NCBI RefSeq assembly: GCF_014858005.1
Contig: NZ_JACYOT010000006.1
Coordinates: 248,001 to 312,000, forward strand
Direction: 5' to 3'
DNA length: 64,000 bases
From: Propioniciclava soli
Lineage (GTDB): Bacteria > Actinomycetota > Actinomycetes > Propionibacteriales > Propionibacteriaceae
The number at the start of each line of letters is the position of its first letter. Within the stretch, counting starts at the first letter, position 1. This document shows, in pieces, positions 57,840-64,000 of this stretch. A program made the translations under genes and the position numbers. Below the pieces are notes generated by a model. That model saw only the letters and a program-made list of their open reading frames with translations, did no database searches and was not told the DNA's origin.

Positions 57840-58912
57840 CACTGATCACCCTCTACGTAGTCGTTGTGGGAATCGCGCTCGAAGAAGCTCGGGCCCACCG
57901 GGACGGTGAAGTCGCTCTGGGCGACGAGGTAGCCGTCGGCGTTCACCCGCAGCGGGAGCTGGGGGAGGGACCGGGCGGCCGGGCCGAACACGACGACGCC
58001 GGAGTTGCCGAGGTCGAACGTGCTCTGGTGGCAGGGGCACAGGACGTGGTGCGTCTGCTGTTCCCACAGCGTGATGGGGCAGCCGACGTGGGTGCAGATC
58101 TTGCTGTAGGCGAGAATGCCGCCCACCTGCCAGTCGCGGCGCGATTCGGGGATCTGGATGCGGTTCGGATCCATCCGCACCACGATCAGGGGCGACTTGG
58201 CCTTCTCGGTCATGTAGTCGACCCCGTGGAGGTCGAAGAGGCTGGCCGGCTCGGCGTTGACGAGTTGGCCGATCTCGAGATCCTCGGGGCGCAGCGGCCG
58301 GGCGTTGACGTCGTTCACGACGACCTCCCCCTCGGTCCACAACGTCTTCTCGATGGTCTCGCGGCGGACGGCCGCGGTCGGCCAGGGCCCCATGTCGGCG
58401 AGGGACACGAGCGCGGGGACGGCGAGGATGCCCAGGGCGCCCCCGAGACTGCCCAGCAGCATGCCGCGGCGGGAGACGCCGGCGTCCATGACGCCTGCGT
58501 GGACCTTCTCGGCGAAGGCCTCCCGGGTCGCGGTGTCGGACGATGCCGGGTGACGCTGCTCGACCATCTCGTGGTCACTCATCAGCTGCCGCGCCCAGTG
58601 CACGGCCCCGAGGCCGATGAAGAGCACCGCGAGACCACCCGTGAGGCCCAGCAGGAGGCTGTTCAGCGGCCACTGGGTGCCGAGCAGGGGCACCCAGAGG
58701 TGCTGCGGCACCGCGAAGTAGACCACGACGAACGCGATCGCCAGCACGGGGACGAGGCCGAAGAGGGTGAGAACCTGGAGGTAGGCACGCCGGGCCGCCG
58801 CAGGGTCGGCATCGGTGTAGCGCTCCACGTGCTCCCCGAGCCCCGGGTTGGCGACGGGGAGGCGGGTGCCGTCCTCGACCGGGGCGAGGCTGTTGTGTTC
58901 GGTGCTGCTCAT
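57839..58912 (-). CDS. qcrA: Cytochrome bc1 complex Rieske iron-sulfur subunit
   Basis: This 357-residue subunit has three N-terminal helices (about 55-75, 90-110 and 155-180), an actinobacterial trait. The 2Fe-2S ligands are in KICTHVGCPI and CPCHQSTFD (Cys-x-His each). RRGMLLGSLGGALGILAVPA is a Tat-like motif before the third helix. It moves electrons from menaquinol to the QcrC haems. The ATG at 58912 overlaps the qcrC stop. Confidence 0.95.
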   Translation of the reverse strand: MSSTEHNSLAPVEDGTRLPVANPGLGEHVERYTDADPAAARRAYLQVLTLFGLVPVLAIAFVVVYFAVPQHLWVPLLGTQWPLNSLLLGLTGGLAVLFIGLGAVHWARQLMSDHEMVEQRHPASSDTATREAFAEKVHAGVMDAGVSRRGMLLGSLGGALGILAVPALVSLADMGPWPTAAVRRETIEKTLWTEGEVVVNDVNARPLRPEDLEIGQLVNAEPASLFDLHGVDYMTEKAKSPLIVVRMDPNRIQIPESRRDWQVGGILAYSKICTHVGCPITLWEQQTHHVLCPCHQSTFDLGNSGVVVFGPAARSLPQLPLRVNADGYLVAQSDFTVPVGPSFFERDSHNDYVEGDQ

Positions 58913-59709
58913 CGCTTCAGCGCTCCTCGGGATGCGATCCACACGGCGACGAGGCAGAGCCCGCCGATACCGACGACCCAGACGGCGAGGCCCTCGGTGA
59001 CGGGACCGAAGCCACCCAGGGTGAAGCCGAGGGTGGGCTGCTCCTCCATCGTCTTGAGGTAGCCGATGATGGCCGCCACGTCCTCGTCCGGGATGGCGCC
59101 CTCGGAGAACACCGGCATCTGCTGCGGGCCGGTCCGCATGGCCTCGTAGATGTGCAGGGGCTCGACACCGGTCAACGGCGGGGCGTACTTGCCGTTGGGC
59201 AGGGCACCCCCGACGCCAGCGGCCTGGTGGCAGGCGGAGCAGTTGGTGCGGAACATCTCACCGCCGCGGGCGATCTCCTCCTCGGTGAGCGTGCTGTAGT
59301 CGTACTGCGACGAGTTCGGGACCGCCGGGCCGGGGCCGAGGGAGGCCACATACGCCGAGATGGCAGCGATCTCCTCGGCCGTGTAGGTGTTGACCCGGCT
59401 GGGGGCCTGCATGCCGGGGCGGGCCATGGGCATGCGTCCGGTGCTCATCTGGAAGTCGACGGCGGCGGCGCCGACGCCGACGAGCGTCGGGCCCTGGGAC
59501 GTGCCCTCGCCGTTCAGGCCGTGGCAGGAGGAGCAGGTCACCTGGTAGAGGGCCTTGCCCTCGGCCACCTGACCCGACATGCCCGTGTCCGCCGCCACCT
59601 GGGTGGACGGGACGAACGCGGCGTAGAGCGAGCCGAAGAGGATGAGTGCGAGGACGAGGGCCGCGGGGCGGGCCGCCCGGTGTCGCCGTCGGGTGCGTGG
59701 AGGTCGCAT
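58909..59709 (-). CDS. qcrC: Di-haem cytochrome c subunit of the bc1 complex
   Basis: This 266-residue protein has an N-terminal signal/anchor (ALVLALILFGSLYAAFVPS), two c-type haem sites (CSSCH near 64-68 and CSACH near 167-171) and a C-terminal membrane helix (LAVWVVGIGGLCLVAVWIAS). The two fused cytochrome c domains replace a soluble cytochrome c and pass electrons directly to CtaC. The stop overlaps the qcrA start by 4 nt. It lies 29 nt after ctaE. Confidence 0.95.
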   Translation of the reverse strand: MRPPRTRRRHRAARPAALVLALILFGSLYAAFVPSTQVAADTGMSGQVAEGKALYQVTCSSCHGLNGEGTSQGPTLVGVGAAAVDFQMSTGRMPMARPGMQAPSRVNTYTAEEIAAISAYVASLGPGPAVPNSSQYDYSTLTEEEIARGGEMFRTNCSACHQAAGVGGALPNGKYAPPLTGVEPLHIYEAMRTGPQQMPVFSEGAIPDEDVAAIIGYLKTMEEQPTLGFTLGGFGPVTEGLAVWVVGIGGLCLVAVWIASRGALKR

Positions 59710-59738
59710 GAGCGTGGTGCGCCTTTCGGTTCGGGCGG

Positions 59739-60485
59739 TCAGCGGATGAGGTAGATCACCGCGAAGAGGATGATCCAGACGACGTCGACGAAGTGCCAGT
59801 AGTACGACGTGACGATCGCATGGACCCGCTGCTCGTGGGTGAACGTGCGGGCGAGGTACGTGCGGCCGATGAGCACGAGGAAGGCGATCAGCCCGCCCAG
59901 CACGTGCAGCCCGTGGAAGCCGGTGGCGAGGAAGAAGGCCCCGGTGTAGGCATTGGTGGAGAGCACGAAACCCTCGGAGACGAGCTCGGTGTACTCGAAG
60001 GCCTGCCCGCCGATGAAGACCGCGCCCATGAGGAACGTGAGCAGGTACCACTCCCGCATGCCCCAGCCGGCGACGTTGACGATGCTGCCCGACCGGCCGA
60101 CGCGGCCCCGCTCGGCGCGGAAGACGCCGATCTGGCAGGTCACGGAGCTGAGCACCAGGATCGTGGTGTTGATCATCGAGAACCAGGGCCATTGCTGGCC
60201 AAACACCACGGGGTCGCTGAGGAAGTGGGAGGAACCCCAGTCCCACATGCTCTGCTGGCCCGTGGCGGCGGCGGTGGCGTTCGTGTGGTCGCGGAGGGAG
60301 AAGTACGCCGCGAACAGCGCCGCGAAGAACATCAGCTCGCTGGCCAGCCAGATGAGGGTGCCGATCGCCACCATGTCGGGGCGCCCCTTGACGCCGTGGA
60401 GGCGCGCAGCAGGCACCGGATGGACGGCGCCGGGGGGCAGGGCCACGGTCGCGCTCGCACTGGAAATGTTCGCCACGGGCGCCAT
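59739..60485 (-). CDS. ctaE: Cytochrome c oxidase subunit III
   Basis: This 248-residue protein (or shorter) has five clear membrane helices. Motifs: [60 protein letters not shown] and [20 protein letters not shown]. It is the non-catalytic third core subunit of the aa3 oxidase. The ATG at 60485 is the conventional start. However a TAATAAT sequence overlaps it and lies 7 nt before a GTG at 60476, so a leaderless start at that GTG is a real alternative. Confidence 0.93.
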   Translation of the reverse strand: MAPVANISSASATVALPPGAVHPVPAARLHGVKGRPDMVAIGTLIWLASELMFFAALFAAYFSLRDHTNATAAATGQQSMWDWGSSHFLSDPVVFGQQWPWFSMINTTILVLSSVTCQIGVFRAERGRVGRSGSIVNVAGWGMREWYLLTFLMGAVFIGGQAFEYTELVSEGFVLSTNAYTGAFFLATGFHGLHVLGGLIAFLVLIGRTYLARTFTHEQRVHAIVTSYYWHFVDVVWIILFAVIYLIR

Positions 60486-60643
60486 TATTACCGTTCGACC
60501 CTGTCGCAGTCACGTCGTAGGGGCGGTTCCGGGCGAAATAGTTGGGTGTTCGTTATGTGCGGGGGCCCCGCGCGGGTGCGGACGACCCGGAAGCCCGGGT
60601 CGGGATAGCATGAGCCTCGACCCTGCCCGACAGTGAGGACGCC

Positions 60644-61054
60644 ATGACCGACCAGGCCAGCATTCTGGTGTATTCCGACGATCGCACCGTGCGCGAGAGC
60701 ATCCGGCTGGCGCTCGGGCGCCGCGTGGCGGCCGACGTGCCCGCGGTGGTGATCACCGAGTGCGCCACCCACCAGGCCGTCAGCAAGGCCTTGGACGCCG
60801 GCGGCTTCGATCTCGTGGTGATGGACGGCGAAGCCACCCCGGCCGGCGGCATGGGGCTCTGCCGGCAGGTCAAGGACGAGACCCCCGACTGCCCGCCCGT
60901 GCTGCTGCTGGTGGCCCGCGTGGCGGACGCCTGGTTGGCCACCTGGTCGCGCGCCGACGCGGTGGTGTCGTACCCCGTCGATCCGATCCGCCTGCCCGCG
61001 GCGGCCGCCGATCTGCTGCGCGCGCGGCTGGCCCGGGAGGCGTCCGCGTCGTGA
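60644..61054 (+). CDS. Response-regulator receiver-like protein
   Basis: This 136-residue single-domain protein has a receiver pattern: ILVYSDDRTVRESIRLALGR with the acidic pair at strand 1, FDLVVMDGEATPAGGMGLCR with the phospho-acceptor Asp, and a final strand ADAVVSYPVDPIRLPAAAAD. The conserved lysine before the proline is a tyrosine here (SYP), so normal phosphotransfer switching is doubtful. No output domain. A TAGCAT box at 60606-60611 may be its promoter. The stop overlaps the trpD GTG. Confidence 0.78.
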   Translation: MTDQASILVYSDDRTVRESIRLALGRRVAADVPAVVITECATHQAVSKALDAGGFDLVVMDGEATPAGGMGLCRQVKDETPDCPPVLLLVARVADAWLATWSRADAVVSYPVDPIRLPAAAADLLRARLAREASAS

Positions 61055-62085
61055 CCCCCGGCTGGCCCGACCTGCTCTCCCATCTCGTCGGACACGGCGA
61101 CCTGGACGCCGGGCAAGCGGCCTGGGCGATGAACCAGGTGCTCTCCGGAGAGGCGACGCCGGCCCAGATCGCCGGGTTCATGGTGGCGCTGCAGTCCAAG
61201 GGCGTCACCGCCGACGAACTGTCGGGCCTCGTGTCCGGCATGCTCGACAACGCCCGGCCCGTCGCGCTGCCGTCCGAAGCGGTCGACATCGTCGGCACGG
61301 GTGGGGATCGCGCGAACACCGTCAACGTGTCGACCATGGCGGCCATCGTGGCCGCGGCGGCGGGCGCGCGGGTCGTGAAGCACGGCAACCGGGCGGCCTC
61401 CTCGGCCTGCGGCACGGCGGACTGCCTCGAGGCGCTCGGCGTGACGCTGGACCTCGAGCCTGAGCGGCAGCGGGCCGTGTTTGACGCCGCCGGCATCGTC
61501 TTCCTGTTCGCTTTCGTCTATCACCCCTCGCTGCGTCACGCCGCCGTTCCCCGGCGCGAGCTCGGCATTCGTACTCCCTTCAACTACCTGGGGCCGCTGG
61601 CCAACCCCGCCCGCCCGCGTGCCGCCGCTCTGGGGGTGGCCGACGGCCGGATGGCCGCGCTCATGGCCGACGTGCTGGCCGGACGCGGCGCGCGCGGCCT
61701 GGTGTTCCACGGTGGCGATGGGCTCGACGAGCTGACCACCACGACTGCCAGCGACGTGTGGGTGGTGGCCGACGGTGACGTCACCCGCACCCGGCTCGAC
61801 CCGGCCGATCTGGGGCTGCCCCGCGCACAGCCCGACGACCTCGTCGGCGGCGACCCGGACCACAACGCCGCCGTGGTGCGCGACACCCTGGCCGGCGCGA
61901 CCGGCCCCGTGCGTGACATCGTGCTGCTCAACGCTGCGGCCGGCCTGCTGGCCTTCGACGGGCCGGACGCGAGCGCTCCCCTGGCCGACCTGCTTGCTCC
62001 CCGGTTGGCGCGCGCCGCGGAGGCGGTCGACTCCGGGGCGGCGGTCGCCCTGCTCGAACGCTGGGTGGCTGCAACCCAAGCCTGA
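61051..62085 (+). CDS. trpD: Anthranilate phosphoribosyltransferase
   Basis: This 344-residue enzyme joins anthranilate to PRPP in tryptophan synthesis. Motifs: VDIVGTGGDRANTVNVST near residues 80-97 (PRPP-binding GTGGD), KHGNRAASSACGTADCLEAL near 110-130, FNYLGPLANPARPRAAALGV near 170-190 and VFHGGDGLDELTTTTASDVW. The GTG start overlaps the receiver gene stop by 4 nt (GTGA). No other trp genes are nearby, and trpD beside ctaE-qcrCAB is a conserved actinobacterial arrangement. Confidence 0.95.
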   Translation: MTPGWPDLLSHLVGHGDLDAGQAAWAMNQVLSGEATPAQIAGFMVALQSKGVTADELSGLVSGMLDNARPVALPSEAVDIVGTGGDRANTVNVSTMAAIVAAAAGARVVKHGNRAASSACGTADCLEALGVTLDLEPERQRAVFDAAGIVFLFAFVYHPSLRHAAVPRRELGIRTPFNYLGPLANPARPRAAALGVADGRMAALMADVLAGRGARGLVFHGGDGLDELTTTTASDVWVVADGDVTRTRLDPADLGLPRAQPDDLVGGDPDHNAAVVRDTLAGATGPVRDIVLLNAAAGLLAFDGPDASAPLADLLAPRLARAAEAVDSGAAVALLERWVAATQA

Positions 62086-62102
62086 GCGAGCGGCGTCGCC
62101 CG

Positions 62103-62759
62103 TCAGAGCGCGCCCGACACCGCCCACCAGACGAGGGCGAGGAAGGGGCCGGACCACAGGCCCGGGCCGTACGGGAACGGGCCGGTGTGGCGCCCGGCCC
62201 GGTGCGCAAGTCCCCAGACAGCGCCGGCACACGTGCCGGCCAGCACCGCCGCGGCGGTGAGGGTGGCGCCCCCCTCGAGTGCGGCCACGGCACCGATCGT
62301 GGCGGCGAGGCGGACGTCGCCGTACCCCACCTGACGCGTCCACGCCCACAGGGCGTGGAAGAAGCCGCCCACGGTCACGGCACCCAGCGCCGCCGCCCCC
62401 ACGGGGCCGAGCTCGCCGCGCACGAGCGCGGCCGTCGCCACACCGACGGCGGCCACCCCCCAGCCGATGCGGGAGAGTGCCGCGGGGAGCCAGGTGGTGC
62501 GCGCATCGATCACGACCGCCCAGACGTTCACCACCGCCAGCGATGCCCACGCCAGCCAGTGGGCCACGGGGGTGAGGCAGGTGACCAGCCCCGTGACGAC
62601 GAGGGTGAGCGCGCCCACCGCCACCAGGAGTCGCGGCGTGGCGAGAGCCGGGTAGTCGGGTGCCTCCGGCGGGCGGGGGAGGCGGCGCAGCACCCACGGC
62701 GTCGCTGCGGTGGTGACCGCAGCGGTCACCATGGCGGTCAGGAGCGATGGCCACGGCAC
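62103..62759 (-). CDS. A24 family prepilin peptidase-like protein
   Basis: This 218-residue membrane protein has about seven helices. The two catalytic aspartates are in VVIDARTTWLPAAL near residue 83 and VGYGDVRLAATIGAV near 148 (the G-x-G-D motif). It lacks the N-terminal methyltransferase domain with its zinc cysteines, like archaeal or Flp-type prepilin peptidases. It would cleave type IV or Flp pilin signal peptides, but no pilus genes are in the window. The GTG start follows TAGGCT by 6 nt. Confidence 0.87.
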   Translation of the reverse strand: MPWPSLLTAMVTAAVTTAATPWVLRRLPRPPEAPDYPALATPRLLVAVGALTLVVTGLVTCLTPVAHWLAWASLAVVNVWAVVIDARTTWLPAALSRIGWGVAAVGVATAALVRGELGPVGAAALGAVTVGGFFHALWAWTRQVGYGDVRLAATIGAVAALEGGATLTAAAVLAGTCAGAVWGLAHRAGRHTGPFPYGPGLWSGPFLALVWWAVSGAL

Positions 62760-62765
62760 GGCCCG

Positions 62766-62771
62766 AGCCTA
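62766..62771 (-). promoter_or_regulatory. Leaderless -10 (TAGGCT) of the prepilin peptidase gene
   Basis: TAGGCT on the minus strand lies 6 nt before the GTG. Its first three bases are also the TAG stop codon of the upstream HTH gene. Confidence 0.55.
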
Positions 62772-63290
62772 GGCTGCCGACGCGACCGCGGCCGGCCGAG
62801 CGCTCACCCCTCGGTCGCGTCCGGCCGCGCCCAGCGCCGACTTGTCGATCAGCTCGTGGGCGGCCAGCACGCCGTAGGCCCACGCGGTGGTCACGGGTCC
62901 GTTGGCCCCGGCCAGCAACGCGGTGGTGACCTCCTTCGGCACGCCCATGTGCACGGCGAGTTCGTGGGGGTCGTGCCCGCGCCGCGCCAGCTCCGCGAGC
63001 CGCTGCCGCGTACGGCCACCCCCGACCCACGTGTGCGACAGGGCGGTGACGTTCTGGGGCGTCACCGCCAACAGCAGGTGGGCCGCGTGCCGCGGGAGGC
63101 GGCGCAGCCGGCGTCCGTTGCGACCCCGGACCAGCGACGTCGCGGTGCTGATGGACACTCCCGCGCTCAGGGCGACGACCTGCCACGGCAGCCCGGCGAT
63201 GGTGCTGACGTGGAGGAGGTGGGCGCGGAACGGGGCGGCATCCACCCACGCGTAGGGGTGGGCGTCGCTGGGGTGACGGGTGGTGCTCAT
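62769..63290 (-). CDS. Helix-turn-helix protein of unknown function
   Basis: This 173-residue protein has two HTH-like segments: LPWQVVALSAGVSISTATSL with VRGRNGRRLRRLPRHAA (about 27-62), and HDPHELAVHMGVPKEVTTAL (about 95-115). The strong basic patch suggests DNA binding. I do not recognise the family. The ATG at 63290 follows AGGAGGTCTGC, a strong ribosome binding site. It lies just upstream of the prepilin peptidase gene in the same direction and may regulate it. Nested inverted repeats occupy its upstream region. Confidence 0.65.
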   Translation of the reverse strand: MSTTRHPSDAHPYAWVDAAPFRAHLLHVSTIAGLPWQVVALSAGVSISTATSLVRGRNGRRLRRLPRHAAHLLLAVTPQNVTALSHTWVGGGRTRQRLAELARRGHDPHELAVHMGVPKEVTTALLAGANGPVTTAWAYGVLAAHELIDKSALGAAGRDRGVSARPAAVASAA

Positions 63291-63301
63291 GCAGACCTCC
63301 T

Positions 63302-63368
63302 GAGTGCTCTCACCCGAACAAGGCCCGCCCCGTGGGCGGATTGTGAGCACTCGGGGCCAATTTTTTTT
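63302..63368 (-). promoter_or_regulatory. Nested inverted repeats and A-tract upstream of the HTH gene
   Basis: Outer arms GAGTGCTCTCAC (63302-63313) and GTGAGCACTC (63343-63352) enclose an inner 6-bp hairpin (CCGCCC/GGGCGG, 63325-63339). An 8-nt A-tract on the minus strand lies at 63361-63368. Together they could be an operator with an upstream promoter element or a folded 5' leader. Confidence 0.5.
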
Positions 63369-63388
63369 GGTACGCCCCCGGGACGCGG

Positions 63389-63423
63389 CGAGGGGGGCGT
63401 GGCACGTGGCCACGCCCCCCTCG
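63389..63423 (-). terminator. Terminator of the gene at 63440
   Basis: A 15-bp perfect stem (63389-63403 with 63409-63423) and a 5-nt loop begin 17 nt after the stop codon. Confidence 0.8.
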
Positions 63424-63439
63424 GGGTTGCGTCGTCAGG

Positions 63440-64000
63440 TCAGCGCTGGGCCTTGGTGAAGCCCGCCGCCTCGGCGGCCTCCTCGCTGTTGAACCACACG
63501 TCGGCGATCGTGCGCTCGTAGCCCCCGTTGCCCTGCACGTGGAACTTCATCGAGCGCTCGTTGCCCTTGATCGCGTAGCCCTCCGGCGGGTTGGTCCCGA
63601 CGTAGGACCCCTCACCGTGAGGGCTATCGACGAAAGGGTCGGCATCGCCCTCCGCGGCGTCGGTGTCGTCGACGACCGTCTCGGTGGTCTCCTCGACGGT
63701 CACCACCGGCTCGGCGTCGGCATCGTCGGCCACGACGGGCGTGACCTCCTCGGTCACCACGGTCGAGTCGTCCAGGAGCGGCGCCGCAGCATCGGTCTCG
63801 TCGACCTCGGTGAGGTCGTCCGCGAGGTTCTGCGCGGTCGTCGGCACGTAGGGCGAGCTGGGCTCGTGCGCCTGCCACCCGGAGTCGGCCGGAGCCAGGA
63901 ACCGCTTGACGCCGTAGGCGGCAGCGGCCAGGAGCCCGCTGGCCAGCGCCACCTTGCCGATCGTGCCCCACACCGACTTCTTGCGCTGCTGCGGCACCAC
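63440..64000 (-). CDS. Membrane-anchored acidic protein with C-terminal sunset-like domain
   Basis: The visible 186 residues begin at a GTG on the window edge, so the true start may lie outside. A helix near 12-32 ([20 protein letters not shown]) is followed by a very acidic, disordered Val/Thr/Asp/Glu stretch to about 130. The C-terminal module reads [20 protein letters not shown] then [20 protein letters not shown]. This I-K-G-N...Y-H...AEVWF-x-S-x-x-x-A-E-A-A-G-F pattern is found at the C-termini of various actinobacterial proteins (sunset-type domain as in ArfC). Its function is unknown. Confidence 0.7.
   Translation of the reverse strand: MVPQQRKKSVWGTIGKVALASGLLAAAAYGVKRFLAPADSGWQAHEPSSPYVPTTAQNLADDLTEVDETDAAAPLLDDSTVVTEEVTPVVADDADAEPVVTVEETTETVVDDTDAAEGDADPFVDSPHGEGSYVGTNPPEGYAIKGNERSMKFHVQGNGGYERTIADVWFNSEEAAEAAGFTKAQR

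Overview
This 64 kb window is high-GC DNA from an actinobacterium. The evidence is the gene content: an aa3/bcc respiratory supercomplex with a di-haem cytochrome c subunit, PspA with PspAA, GlnE with GlnA1 and GlnA2, DprE1/DprE2, and DUF3043, DUF4191 and DUF2510 proteins. Many genes have a TANNNT -10 box placed 6-7 nt before a GTG or ATG start, the usual layout of actinobacterial leaderless mRNAs. The gene set suggests Propionibacteriales, but that placement is an inference. I see no rRNA, tRNA or CRISPR array.

Region 1 (1-12.1 kb): an MMPL exporter that runs off the left edge, a marR-MFS operon, methionine aminopeptidase, glnA2 with a GlnR-like box, small conserved genes, and a MacAB-like export operon that carries two different periplasmic adaptors. 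Region 2 (12.1-19.1 kb): glnE, dprE1-dprE2 (epimerisation of decaprenyl-phosphoryl ribose to arabinose), pabC and a divergent two-domain sulfurtransferase.

Region 3 (19.1-25.7 kb): a decayed genomic island. It is bounded by a direct repeat of the glnA1 3' end plus its terminator (51 bp identical). Inside are remnants of a MobF-type conjugative relaxase, a DUF262 (GmrSD/SspE-like) restriction protein, a sigma-region-4-like protein and a probable EAK-motif nuclease-like protein. The only clearly intact operon is an AbiEi/AbiEii type IV toxin-antitoxin pair, whose promoter lies inside a 13/14-matched inverted repeat.

Region 4 (25.6-46.5 kb): glnA1 with three GlnR-like half-sites, an RDD membrane protein, a five-function dipeptide/oligopeptide ABC importer operon, an ABC-F ATPase, DUF4191, lipA, a eukaryotic-style tandem phosphofructokinase, lipB, the lipoyl E2 gene sucB, pepA and the divergent gcvT. 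Lipoate synthesis (LipB, LipA) therefore sits beside one of its substrates (E2). Several unusual repeats lie between genes here: C-rich hairpins, a 54-bp palindrome related to a second copy 19 kb away, and a 20-bp tandem array followed by an inverted, diverged array.

Region 5 (46.5-64 kb): DUF3043, pspA-pspAA, a glycerate kinase family gene, a Gfo/Idh oxidoreductase, erpA, ctaC-ctaD-ctaF, guaB1, ctaE-qcrC-qcrA-qcrB, a receiver-domain gene coupled to trpD, an A24 prepilin peptidase, an HTH gene and a sunset-like C-terminal-domain membrane protein cut by the right edge. Cytochrome oxidase and bc1 genes thus flank guaB1 in two convergent blocks. Overall gene order resembles the region of the Mycobacterium tuberculosis chromosome from trpD/ctaE to glnA1-glnE-glnA2, interrupted here by the dpp operon, pfkA, the macAB and dprE genes and the island.
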